From Bombilactobacillus mellis (GTDB lineage Bacteria; Bacillota; Bacilli; Lactobacillales; Lactobacillaceae): DNA of 64,000 bases. The stretch is from contig NZ_KQ033878.1 of assembly GCF_000967245.1 (NCBI RefSeq), positions 639,561 to 703,560 of the forward strand, read 5' to 3'. Each line of letters starts with the position of its first letter. The first letter of the stretch is position 1. Below the pieces are notes generated by a model. The model was not told the origin of the DNA. It saw only the letters and a program-made list of their open reading frames with translations, and searched no databases. Positions 50,874 through 59,334 of this stretch are shown here, piece by piece. The translations under genes were made by a program, and so were the position numbers.

Positions 50874-52202
50874 TTGGCAGAAAAAAAATCCTTGTCCCGA
50901 TCTCTGTCCGCGCGGCATGTTAGTATGATTGCTATTGGCGGCACTATTGGCACTGGTTTATTTCTAGGATCAGGAGAATCCATCCATAAAGCCGGGCCTT
51001 TTATTTTAGTTATTTATTTAATTACTGGCCTCTTTGTTTTTCTGATGATGCGAGCTTTAGGTGAATTATTACTTTCTGATACTACAAAAATTATTTTTGT
51101 TGATTTCATTAAAAAATATTTGGGTAAACGCATAGGCTATATTATGGGGTGGACTTATTGGTTGGGCTGGCTAGTTATTGCTATGTCGGAATTAACGGCT
51201 GTTGGTACTTATATGCAGTTTTGGTTTCCCCGTATTCCCACTTGGATTTGGGAACTCATTTTTTTAGCCGCTTTATATTCGATTAATATAATAGCGGTCT
51301 CAGCTTTTGGAGAAACTGAATTTTGGTTTGCTTTAATTAAGATTATTGCTATTTTAGCAATAATTGTAACTGCTATTATTATGCTACTTTTCCAATTTCA
51401 TACTGCTAAAGGTACCGTCCAGCTTTCCAATTTGTGGAATTATGGCCTGTCTTCCGGTAATAATTGGCAGATTATTGCTGCTTTTCAAATGGCTTTCTTC
51501 TCTTTTCTAGGAGTTGAATTTGTGGGAGTTTCAGCGGCTGAAACTAAGGATCCATTAAAAAATATTCCCCACTCCATTAATTCTGTAATCATGAGAATTT
51601 TAATTTTTTATATTGGCGCTCTGATGGCTATTATGATTATTCAACCTTGGCCAGATTATAGTGCTGGACATTCTCCTTTTGTTCAGGTTTTCGCAGGTAT
51701 TGGGATTAAAGCCGCCGCAGGAATTATTAACTTTGTAGTGTTAACTGCAGCTGCATCTTCTTTAAATAGTTCGTTATTTACAACAGGACGCATGCTCTTT
51801 TCCCTTGCTAAACCGGATAGTTATTTTGCTCACCTTAATCGGCAATTAATTCCCATGCGTTCCATTACGCTATCTACTGGAATTGTAGCATTAGTTGTCT
51901 TTATTAACTATCTATTCCCAGAAGGGGCCTTTAAATTAATCACTTCCGTGGCTTCTGCGGCTTTTTTAATTATTTATATGTTTCTCATGCTGACACATAT
52001 CAAATACCGAAAATCAGCAGATTACCGTCAGGGTCCTAAATTGTTTCCGTTACCAGCTGCTCCCTATAGTGATTATTTAACCATTATTTTTATGGGGATT
52101 ATCTTTTTAATTTTATTATTTAATCCGGAAACTACCTTAACTACTGTCATTACAATTGTTTGGTTTGTTTTTATTTATTTGTTAAGTCGACATAAATTTT
52201 AG
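50874..52202 (+). CDS. Amino-acid permease of the AAT family (CycA/GabP-like)
   Basis: The protein of about 442 residues has 12 helices. The AAT signature 'KSLSRSLSARHVSMIAIGGTIGTGLFLGSGESIHKAGPFILVIYLITGLFVFLMMRALGELLL' and 'AFFSFLGVEFVGVSAAETKDPLKNIPHSIN' indicate a proton-coupled amino-acid importer. Position after dsdA suggests D-serine, D-alanine or glycine uptake (inference). The start is TTG 50874, nine bases after GAGGAG; a TTG at 50865 overlaps that site. Confidence 0.9.
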   Translation: MAEKKSLSRSLSARHVSMIAIGGTIGTGLFLGSGESIHKAGPFILVIYLITGLFVFLMMRALGELLLSDTTKIIFVDFIKKYLGKRIGYIMGWTYWLGWLVIAMSELTAVGTYMQFWFPRIPTWIWELIFLAALYSINIIAVSAFGETEFWFALIKIIAILAIIVTAIIMLLFQFHTAKGTVQLSNLWNYGLSSGNNWQIIAAFQMAFFSFLGVEFVGVSAAETKDPLKNIPHSINSVIMRILIFYIGALMAIMIIQPWPDYSAGHSPFVQVFAGIGIKAAAGIINFVVLTAAASSLNSSLFTTGRMLFSLAKPDSYFAHLNRQLIPMRSITLSTGIVALVVFINYLFPEGAFKLITSVASAAFLIIYMFLMLTHIKYRKSADYRQGPKLFPLPAAPYSDYLTIIFMGIIFLILLFNPETTLTTVITIVWFVFIYLLSRHKF

Positions 52203-52219
52203 TTCTTGAAGTAATCCAA

Positions 52220-52293
52220 AATAAAAACATGATTATTAAAATAGTTTATTTATTGAATAACTTTAAACTATGATTAATGATCATGTTTTTATT
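52220..52293 (+). terminator. Nested (two-level) terminator after the permease
   Basis: An outer 14-bp perfect stem AATAAAAACATGAT/ATCATGTTTTTATT (52220-52233 with 52280-52293) encloses a second perfect stem ATAGTTTA/TAAACTAT. The A- and T-runs allow function in either direction. Confidence 0.8.
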
Positions 52294-52361
52294 TATCAGC
52301 AGAATAATTCCTAAAATCAATTACTCTTATTAATAAATAATAATTTCACAATTCGGAACTA

Positions 52362-52390
52362 TTGAAATCGTTTTCTTCAACTACTACAAT
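52362..52390 (+). promoter_or_regulatory. Promoter of the butanediol-type dehydrogenase with overlapping cre-like site
   Basis: TTGAAA (52362-52367), 17 bases, TACAAT (52385-52390). TGAAATCGTTTTCT at 52363-52376 matches the CcpA cre consensus at 13 of 14 positions and sits exactly on the -35 box, so glucose repression through CcpA is likely. Confidence 0.72.
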
Positions 52391-52401
52391 AGAGTTGTAG
52401 T
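52383..52401 (+). promoter_or_regulatory. Palindromic operator candidate over the -10 and start site
   Basis: Perfect inverted repeat ACTACAA (52383-52389), five-base spacer, TTGTAGT (52395-52401), covering the -10 and transcription start of the dehydrogenase gene. It resembles a dimeric repressor site; the cognate regulator is not in the window. Confidence 0.55.
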
Positions 52402-52430
52402 TAGATAAAAAGATAGGAGGAATTATTAAT

Positions 52431-53489
52431 ATGAAGGCTGTCAGAATTTATGGAGCTAAAGATATCCGGGTAGAAGATATTGATATTGCCGATCCAAAGC
52501 CTGATCAAGTTCAAATTAAGATTAAGTACTGTGGTATTTGTGGTAGTGATTTGCACGCTTATACCGATGGTGCCGGTTTACCAATGAAATCGCATCCAGT
52601 TACAGGACGTAAAGTCCCAATTACATTGGGCCATGAATTTTCAGGTGAAGTTGCTCAAGTTGGTAGTGCCGTTAATAATTTTCAAGTAGGCGACCGTGTA
52701 GTTGTCGAACCTGGTATTGCTTGCGGTAAATGTGCTAATTGTCGGGCAGGTAAGTATAATCTGTGTTTAAACATGCATGTTGAAGACGGTGCCAACTGCC
52801 TAGGATTCTCAGATGATGGTGGAATGGCAGAATTTGCTAATATTAATAGCACTTTTGTTTATAAATTGCCTGACACTCTTGATCTGAAAACTGGTGCTTT
52901 AACTGAACCTACAGCAGTAGCTTATGAAGCTATCAAAAAGAGTGGTTTAATTGCTGGCCAGACCGTTGCAATTATGGGTGCTGGCCCTATTGGTTTACTT
53001 ACAGGTTTATTAGCCAAAACTATGAATTCTACACAAGTATATATTTCCGATATATCAGAAGAGCGTTTAGCTAAAGCTCAAGAATTAGGCTTAAAAACTC
53101 TGAATCCATCCAAAGTAGATGTTAATGAAGAAATAAGAAAAGAAGTTCCTGATGGAGTAGATATTACTTTTGAATGTGCAGGAGCACAACCAACATTGGA
53201 TACAGCTTTTCAAATTACCCGGCGCGGCGGCATTTTGCAAGTTGTTGCTATCTTTGGCAAACCAGCAACTATTAAATTAAGTTTTGCTACCGTCCAAGGA
53301 TTAAATATCAATACTGTTTTTGGCTATAATAACTCCTTCCCACAAGTAATTGGGATGATCAATAATCATCAAGATTTGTTCAAAAAATTAATTACCAATG
53401 AATTAGGATTTGATCAAGCTATTGAAGGAATTAAATCTTTAGCCACTGATAAATCACAAGTAAAAATTATGATTTCCCCCGAATTATAA
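52431..53489 (+). CDS. Zinc-dependent (R,R)-butanediol/sorbitol-type dehydrogenase
   Basis: The 352-residue medium-chain dehydrogenase has catalytic zinc motif 'CGICGSDLH' and 'GHEFSGEV', a structural zinc lobe with cysteines in 'CGKCANCRAGKYNLC', and NAD-binding 'VAIMGAGPIGLLTG'. It is most like bacterial 2,3-butanediol dehydrogenases (acetoin reduction), but polyol or threonine dehydrogenase activity is possible. ATG follows AGGAGG. It is a single-gene unit bounded by a terminator. Confidence 0.85.
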   Translation: MKAVRIYGAKDIRVEDIDIADPKPDQVQIKIKYCGICGSDLHAYTDGAGLPMKSHPVTGRKVPITLGHEFSGEVAQVGSAVNNFQVGDRVVVEPGIACGKCANCRAGKYNLCLNMHVEDGANCLGFSDDGGMAEFANINSTFVYKLPDTLDLKTGALTEPTAVAYEAIKKSGLIAGQTVAIMGAGPIGLLTGLLAKTMNSTQVYISDISEERLAKAQELGLKTLNPSKVDVNEEIRKEVPDGVDITFECAGAQPTLDTAFQITRRGGILQVVAIFGKPATIKLSFATVQGLNINTVFGYNNSFPQVIGMINNHQDLFKKLITNELGFDQAIEGIKSLATDKSQVKIMISPEL

Positions 53490-53522
53490 TTGAAACTCTA
53501 AATCTATCATTCTTTATTAACC

Positions 53523-53573
53523 ATAAATCTACCGCTAAATTGATTATTATTTCTGCGGTAGATTTATTTTTTA
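53523..53573 (+). terminator. Terminator after the dehydrogenase gene
   Basis: Stem ATAAATCTACCGC/GCGGTAGATTTAT (53523-53535 with 53555-53567) followed by six T residues. Confidence 0.94.
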
Positions 53574-53627
53574 TCCTTTTTTGTTAAAATAAATATTATT
53601 GACAGCAATTGTAAAGGGAGAATTATC

Positions 53628-53948
53628 ATGAAGGGATATTTTTATTTAGCTTTAGCAATTATCGGTGAAATTATTGGTACTAATTTTTTAAAAGCAACTA
53701 ATAATTTCCATGCTCTGATCCCTTCCTTAATTTGTGTTGGTTCTTATTGTATTTGTTTTTATTCATTAGCATTAGCTTTAAACTTTATTCCGCTCAATAT
53801 TGCTTATGCACTGTGGGGAGCTGTCGGCATTATTTTAATTACAGCAACTTCTTATTTCATCTGGAAAGAACCTCTTAATTTACCTACATTAATTGGATTG
53901 ATTTTGATTATTATCGGGACAGTTTTAGTTGAATATTATCATTCTTAA
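53628..53948 (+). CDS. Small multidrug resistance (SMR) family transporter
   Basis: The 106-residue protein has four membrane helices and the SMR pattern: 'MKGYFYLALAIIGEIIGTNFLKATNNF' with essential Glu14, 'IAYALWGAVGIILITATSYFIW' and 'TLIGLILIIIGTVLVEY'. Homologues such as EmrE exchange protons for cationic drugs or guanidinium. It is a single gene; there is no visible guanidine riboswitch in the short leader. ATG follows AAAGGGAG. Confidence 0.9.
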   Translation: MKGYFYLALAIIGEIIGTNFLKATNNFHALIPSLICVGSYCICFYSLALALNFIPLNIAYALWGAVGIILITATSYFIWKEPLNLPTLIGLILIIIGTVLVEYYHS

Positions 53949-53950
53949 AC

Positions 53951-53990
53951 CAAAAAGGCCGCCTACTGCAAAGTTAGCGTCCTCTTTTTT
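53951..53990 (+). terminator. Terminator after the SMR gene
   Basis: An imperfect stem pairs AAAAAGG and CGC on the left with GCG and CCT-TTTTT on the right, ending in six T residues. Confidence 0.65.
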
Positions 53991-54036
53991 AATAAGTATA
54001 TTATTTTGTCTTCCAACTTAATTATTTGAATAACAA

Positions 54037-54987
54037 TTAATTTTGGTGTCGGTAAGGTGCTGCTTGGGCTAATTCATCAATTTTATCATAAAACGCATTC
54101 GCATCAACGTTAGTTACGAAGGTTACAGGCCGTCCTTTTTCATCATCAATATAAGTTCGTCCAGCTCCAGGTCCTTCTGTTAAAACAGCACTTTTGACAG
54201 TACGCGAGTCTACTAGTTCTGGATAGTTGCTGACTAAGGTTGTCAAAACATCCCATAAATAATAAGTAGAGTCAGCTTCAAAAGAATGTACTAACGAGTA
54301 TCCTTGACCGATTAAATCTAAGGCTGGATACTGCCGTTGTCGCGCCCAGCGCCAGCGTAATTCTTGTGTTAAGGGTACTTGATTAGTACTATCTAAAGCA
54401 ACTTGTACGATTTTTAAATCAGATTGCCAAACAGTTTGCACGGCTTGCGGATCCCAATAAGCATTCCATTCCATGGTTCCATCCTGGTCGGGTTCAGCTA
54501 CATTGCCATGACCATTCAAGGCCCCACCCATCCAGTAAAGACAGTTAATATTAGCAGCGATTTCCGGTCTAAGTGTTAAAGCGCGCGCTAAATCGGTTAA
54601 AGGTCCTGTCATAACTACAGTTACCTTTTCAGGAGATTTAATAATCTTATCTATCAGATCCAAATGTGCTGGCTGTTGAACTAGAGGTGTATTAATAATG
54701 CTTCTTTCATTTAAAATTGGAAAATCATTAAAGGAAAAAGCACTCAACCGCCATTGTTTTGGAAATTGGTGGACCGGTCGCGAATTCGAGCGAGCCACTG
54801 TTGTATGCCGTTCAGTCCCACCAAAAACGTCAATAATTTTGCGAGAAGCAGCAACCGCAGGAACTGCATAGCCATCAGCGTCAGTTACTCCCACCCCTAA
54901 TAAATTTACATCCGGCATCTGCAATAACAGTAACAACGATACCAAATCATCAACATTGCCGTCATGATTAAAATAAACATTATGCAT
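54037..54987 (-). CDS. Nucleoside hydrolase (IunH family) with variant calcium-binding motif
   Basis: The protein of about 316 residues belongs to the inosine-uridine-preferring hydrolase fold: 'VTVVMTGPLTDLARALTLRPEIAANINCLYWMGGALNGHGNVAEPDQDGTMEWNAYWDPQAVQTVW' is the family centre. The N-terminal calcium motif usually reads D-x-D-P-G-x-D-D; here it is N-H-D-G-N-V-D-D, keeping the central Asp and the final pair. The enzyme would release ribose from nucleosides. ATG 54987 lies seven bases after GGGGG. The gene stands alone. Confidence 0.85.
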   Translation of the reverse strand: MHNVYFNHDGNVDDLVSLLLLLQMPDVNLLGVGVTDADGYAVPAVAASRKIIDVFGGTERHTTVARSNSRPVHQFPKQWRLSAFSFNDFPILNERSIINTPLVQQPAHLDLIDKIIKSPEKVTVVMTGPLTDLARALTLRPEIAANINCLYWMGGALNGHGNVAEPDQDGTMEWNAYWDPQAVQTVWQSDLKIVQVALDSTNQVPLTQELRWRWARQRQYPALDLIGQGYSLVHSFEADSTYYLWDVLTTLVSNYPELVDSRTVKSAVLTEGPGAGRTYIDDEKGRPVTFVTNVDANAFYDKIDELAQAAPYRHQN

Positions 54988-55070
54988 ATGTATGCCCCCA
55001 TTTATCACTTTTAATAAATTATACGCAAATTAATATTATTAGGCAATCGTCGCTTTTTTTAATTCATAAT

Positions 55071-55097
55071 AAAAAGGTCAGAATTACTCTGACCTTT
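55071..55097 (-). terminator. Terminator after the third oppA
   Basis: Perfect stem AAAGGTCAGA/TCTGACCTTT with a five-base loop and a minus-strand T-run. Confidence 0.93.
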
Positions 55098-55123
55098 CCG
55101 ATTGATTTTATACAAAGAGATTA

Positions 55124-56767
55124 TTATTTTTTAATTCTTAATGAAACCATATTATACAAGGAACTTGGGCCGTAATCCAAATTCTGCAAGCGATCATGGG
55201 TCATAAAGGCTTGCCCATTTTGATATAGAGGAATGACACCTTGTTGTTCATTCAAAATGTTTTGAGCAGCCACCATATCTTGCCACCGAGCACTAGCATT
55301 ATTAGCATCTTGACTCATACTTTGATTAACTAAATTATCGTATTGTGGATCTGACCATTTGCCACTATTATAGCTGGCGCCTGTGGTAAATAAAGTCAAG
55401 AAGTTAATTGGATCCGGAAAATCAGCATTCCACATCGTTATTACAACATCAAAATCACCACTTGCTGAACGACTAATTCTCGTCTTATAAGGTACATTAT
55501 TTAAATTAACTTTTAATCCTGGTAATTTTTCCAACTGATTTTGCAGGAATTCACTTTGCTGCTTAGCAATATCAGTATCATCACCTAATAAATCAAATTT
55601 AATCTTCTTTTGTCCGGTTTCTGCTAATCCCTGCCGCCATAATTCTTTAGCTTTAGCTAAGTCATATTTTGTATTAGCTTTACCGGTTTGGGCAGTTGCA
55701 GCCACAAAATCTTGTTTCTTATTAGTAGGATTAAAGGTCATATTAGAAGCTGTTGCCGAAGAGGCAGCAGAAGTTCCGTTACCTAATACTTTCTTTGTTA
55801 ATTGCTGACGATTAATAGCTAAAGACATAGCCTGACGTAATTTTTGATTTTTGAAGAATGGATATTTCTTTTGGTTCATTTCCAAGTATACGGTAGAATT
55901 TTGTTTTAATACACTGTATCCCTTGGAACCCTTCATTTGCTTAGAGGTATCACCGCTTAATTCTACCCGATCTAATTTTTTCGCTTGATAAAGATTAAGT
56001 GCGGTAGAAGCATCCTTAACTACTTGATACTTCAATTTAGGTACTTTGACTGCTTTAGCATTCCAATAGTCTTTATTCTTAACTTGGGTCCAACTATTGT
56101 CTACACTACTCCAATTTTGCAGCTTATAAGGGCCATTGGAAACTAAAGTTTTGGAGTTAGTACCATATTTTTTACCCCATTTTTGGACAACTTTCGGGTC
56201 TTGAGGGAAAAAGAAGTCAGCAGACATTAAAGAGCCAAAATAAGGAATAGGTTTTTCCAAATTGACTTGTAAGGTATATTTATCTAAGGCCTTAACTCCC
56301 AAGGAATTGACAGGCTTTTTCCCAGCAGTAATATCTTTGGCATTAGCGATTCCTTCATAGATATAGGCATATTGGGACTTGGTCTTAGGATTGACTGTCC
56401 GCCGCCAAGCAAAAACAAAATCCTGAGCTGTTACGGGATCACCGTTGCTCCACTTAACATTATGCCGCAAAGGGAAGGTATAAGTCAGTCCATTATTAGT
56501 AGGACGGACTACCTTAGTCGCCATTGCCGGCTCTAACTTCTTACCGTGATAACGATATAATCCTTCCATTGTATTAGTAATTGCCTGTGCACTGACAATA
56601 TCAGTAGCTAAAGAAGAATCCGCAGTCGAAATTACTTCTTTTGACATAATTCGCGCGGTATCATTTGAAGCCTGACTTTGTCCTGAAGATCCACAACCAG
56701 CTAGGACCAGCATACTCATTAAACCTAGTGAGCCGGTTGCCAGCATTTTCCGAACTTTCATATTCAT
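55124..56767 (-). CDS. oppA: Oligopeptide ABC transporter substrate-binding lipoprotein OppA (third copy)
   Basis: The protein of about 547 residues is collinear with the two copies near oppBCDF: lipoprotein signal ending L-A-G-C, 'GLYRYHGKKLEPAMATKVVRPTNNGLTYTFPLRHNVKWSNGDPVTAQDFVFAWRRTVNPKTKSQYAYIYEGIANA' and 'ITMWNADFPDPINFLTLFTT'. It is isolated from permease genes and on the other strand, so it must use OppBCDF in trans if it is a peptide receptor. The start is ATG 56767 behind GAGGTG (ATG 56761 is an alternative). Confidence 0.92.
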   Translation of the reverse strand: MNMKVRKMLATGSLGLMSMLVLAGCGSSGQSQASNDTARIMSKEVISTADSSLATDIVSAQAITNTMEGLYRYHGKKLEPAMATKVVRPTNNGLTYTFPLRHNVKWSNGDPVTAQDFVFAWRRTVNPKTKSQYAYIYEGIANAKDITAGKKPVNSLGVKALDKYTLQVNLEKPIPYFGSLMSADFFFPQDPKVVQKWGKKYGTNSKTLVSNGPYKLQNWSSVDNSWTQVKNKDYWNAKAVKVPKLKYQVVKDASTALNLYQAKKLDRVELSGDTSKQMKGSKGYSVLKQNSTVYLEMNQKKYPFFKNQKLRQAMSLAINRQQLTKKVLGNGTSAASSATASNMTFNPTNKKQDFVAATAQTGKANTKYDLAKAKELWRQGLAETGQKKIKFDLLGDDTDIAKQQSEFLQNQLEKLPGLKVNLNNVPYKTRISRSASGDFDVVITMWNADFPDPINFLTLFTTGASYNSGKWSDPQYDNLVNQSMSQDANNASARWQDMVAAQNILNEQQGVIPLYQNGQAFMTHDRLQNLDYGPSSLYNMVSLRIKK

Positions 56768-57039
56768 CCTTCTCACCTCTAATGGAAATTATAAAAAGTC
56801 TACTATTTTTTTTTCAAAATGTAAAGTTATAATTAAAAAAAGATTAGTTATTTTTAATTATATTTATCTAACTCTTGTCACTAATGGTCTTATGACAAGG
56901 CTTCATGACAAGAATAAATTTCGCCTTAGGATCAGAAATTTTTTTTGCTGTTTTTAATTATTAGAAAACAGCTTCTCACATACCGAGAATTTTTAATTGT
57001 ACTATAATAATATCCAGAAGGGAAGTTCGAATGTGAACA
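56768..57039. other. Divergent regulatory region between oppA3 and the sugar-porter gene
   Basis: About 270 bases with no gene. The heptamer TGACAAG occurs twice as a direct repeat (56893-56899 and 56906-56912, period 13) and once inverted as CTTGTCA (56874-56880). A TATAAT (57003-57008) precedes the plus-strand gene, and a minus-strand TATAAT lies near 56857. The repeats may be a regulator binding array shared by both genes. Confidence 0.5.
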
Positions 57040-58410
57040 ATGCATAAACGGAAAGTAACGCAAACTATTAATAATACTTTCTTAAGCTATACCTCCTATG
57101 TTATCTCGCTAGGAGGTTTCTTATTTGGTTATGATACGGGAGTGGTTAATGGCGCTTTATCATTTATTAGTAAGCCGGATCAATTAAATTTGTCCGCTGA
57201 TCTGCAAGGTTTAGTGACTGCCTCTTTGGTATTCGGTTGTACTTTTGGGGCCCTTTTTAGTGGTAAATTAGCTGACAAATATGGACGCAAACTCCTATTA
57301 CACAGTATTGCCGTAGTTTTTACTTTAGCAACGATTGGTTGTGCCATCTCTAACAATATAGTTATTCTTAGTATCTTTCGATTTATCTTAGGATTATCCG
57401 TTGGTTGTGCCTCAAGTTTGGCCCCAGTTTATTTAAATGAAATTTCGCCGGACCGCTATAAATCGCAAAACGTCAATAAAAATGCAGTGGCGATTGTCAT
57501 CGGTCAGCTGTGTGCTTTTACAGTTAATGCGTTGTTAGGTACTTTTTGGGGACAATGGCATCCCATTTGGCGGATTATGATTTTAATGGCTGGTGTTCCT
57601 GCACTTATCCTTTGGCTACTCTCTTTTAATCTACCGCAAAGCCCCTTCTGGCAGCTAATCCATAGTACCAAAGAAAAAGCCCGGCAGACCTTTCACCGTT
57701 TAGGCTTTCCCAAATTAGACATTAAAGAAGCTATTTTAGCATCTAAAAAAGAACAGGGACAGCCGCAACAAATTAAGTTCCGCGTTATCTTTCATAATAA
57801 ATATCTGCTTTACTTATTTTGGGCGGGAATTGCCGTTGCTTTAATTCAGCAAATTTCTGGAGTAAATATCGTTATGTATTACGGAAGTACGCTTTTACAA
57901 AAAGTAGGCATGGGGGCTAAAGCCGCTTTATATGGGAATGTTTTGATCGGTTTAGTCTCTTCAGCCGCTATTTTATTAGGCACTAAATTAACGGCCAAAT
58001 ATTCGCATCAACATATTTTAATTGCTGGCTTAAGTGGTAATGTCTTATTTATGATAGGACTAAACTTGGTTATGAATAGTAAAAGCCTGACTCAAAATCA
58101 AGTCAATCTGATTGTTTTACTGCTGCTGACTTGTTTTTTGGCAACCCAACAAGGGATCGTCAGTCCCACTACCTGGCTATTATTAGCGGAATTATTCCCT
58201 CCAGTTGTCAAATCGATTTTTATGAGCTGGGCAACTGCTGTTATGTGGCTGACAAATTTCGTTATTAGCCTGATTTTCCCTGGTCTAGTGGCTTTTTACG
58301 GAACTCAAGGGGTTTTTGCTATTTTTGCAGGTACCAACATCTTTTGTATCGTGCTTGCTTTAATTTTAGTCAATCCTAAAATTGTTCAAAGTGCCTGGCA
58401 AAATTTCTAA
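57040..58410 (+). CDS. Sugar porter family MFS transporter
   Basis: The 456-residue protein has 12 helices. All sugar-porter signatures are present: 'GGFLFGYDTGVVNGAL', 'GKLADKYGRK', 'LAPVYLNEISPDRYKSQ', 'PQSPFWQL', 'QQISGVNIVMYYG', 'AELFPPVVKS'. It is probably a proton symporter for a hexose, pentose or inositol; the substrate is not determinable. The start ATG is 14 bases beyond GGGAAG. An ATG-TGA start-stop pair lies between (57031-57036). It overlaps the convergent hydrolase gene by four bases. Confidence 0.9.
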   Translation: MHKRKVTQTINNTFLSYTSYVISLGGFLFGYDTGVVNGALSFISKPDQLNLSADLQGLVTASLVFGCTFGALFSGKLADKYGRKLLLHSIAVVFTLATIGCAISNNIVILSIFRFILGLSVGCASSLAPVYLNEISPDRYKSQNVNKNAVAIVIGQLCAFTVNALLGTFWGQWHPIWRIMILMAGVPALILWLLSFNLPQSPFWQLIHSTKEKARQTFHRLGFPKLDIKEAILASKKEQGQPQQIKFRVIFHNKYLLYLFWAGIAVALIQQISGVNIVMYYGSTLLQKVGMGAKAALYGNVLIGLVSSAAILLGTKLTAKYSHQHILIAGLSGNVLFMIGLNLVMNSKSLTQNQVNLIVLLLLTCFLATQQGIVSPTTWLLLAELFPPVVKSIFMSWATAVMWLTNFVISLIFPGLVAFYGTQGVFAIFAGTNIFCIVLALILVNPKIVQSAWQNF

Positions 58411-59333
58411 TCTTGTTTCTGACAAAATTGTAAAAATTGTTGAATAACTTGATAATACCGGCGCGGGTCGGCTTCAATACTTCGAATATGTTCACCTTTG
58501 GGAAAATACTCAATAAACTTAGGTTGGAGCGCTGCAGCGTATAATTTTTTAGACATTGCTGGCGGAACAGTTGTATCCTTTAGACCACAAATAAAAAGCA
58601 AAGGTATTGCTGCTTGTGCAACACTGTTTAGAGGGCTAGCCTCTCGATAAGAACCATGCACAATGATTTTTGACCAGAAAGATAAGATTTGAGTAATCAA
58701 GTGGGTCGGCAGGTTAAACTGTCGTGAAATAGTATATTCGCTAATCGCAAAAGCATCTGTATAACTGGAATCAGCGATTACTCCCTGAAGCGTAGCCGGT
58801 AAATCTAAAGCCAAACTTTCTAACACAGTGGCTGCTCCCATAGAGGCTCCAAACAAATAAAAATTTTGCGCTAGTTCTGAACGAGTTTGTAAATATTGCA
58901 GCCAACTTTGAACGTCATATTTTTCTTGAAAACCATAGCTTAAATAATGTCCCGCGCTTTGGCCTGCCGCTCGATTATCCGGTTGCAAAACATTATAGCC
59001 CAGTTGATTAAAAACAGCACCGATTTTATCTAAAGAATGATGATCCACACCAAATCCATGAACAATTAAAATTGTCCCGAAGTTAGGTTGCGCCAAAGTC
59101 AACCAACCCGTCAATTTTAAATGATCATATGAAAAGATGTGGATTTTTTGTTTTGCTAATGCAGCAAATTTTTGGGCATTTTCCAGTGCTGGATTATTTT
59201 TTGAAAATTGCGGTACTTTGGTTTTTAAGGCGCTGCTATCACGTTGATGGACATAGTTAAATAAGCCCGCTCCTGCACCACAAGTTAATAATGCTGTAAT
59301 TCCAACAACATTCAGAATTGTTTTTACTTTCAT
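58407..59333 (-). CDS. Alpha/beta hydrolase with N-terminal membrane anchor
   Basis: The 308-residue protein has an N-terminal hydrophobic segment ('ILNVVGITALLTCGAGAGLFNYV'), then a hydrolase domain: oxyanion region 'ILIVHGFGVDHHSLDKIG', nucleophile elbow 'LFGASMGAATVLE' (G-A-S-M-G), 'PLLFICGLKDTTVPPAMSKKLY' with the acid, and C-terminal His in 'GEHIRSIEADPRRYYQVIQ'. It is related to the Bacillus YqkD and lactobacillus cell-surface hydrolase type. It starts one base after the MFS stop, so the two form an operon. Confidence 0.85.
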   Translation of the reverse strand: MKVKTILNVVGITALLTCGAGAGLFNYVHQRDSSALKTKVPQFSKNNPALENAQKFAALAKQKIHIFSYDHLKLTGWLTLAQPNFGTILIVHGFGVDHHSLDKIGAVFNQLGYNVLQPDNRAAGQSAGHYLSYGFQEKYDVQSWLQYLQTRSELAQNFYLFGASMGAATVLESLALDLPATLQGVIADSSYTDAFAISEYTISRQFNLPTHLITQILSFWSKIIVHGSYREASPLNSVAQAAIPLLFICGLKDTTVPPAMSKKLYAAALQPKFIEYFPKGEHIRSIEADPRRYYQVIQQFLQFCQKQD

Positions 59334-59334
59334 A

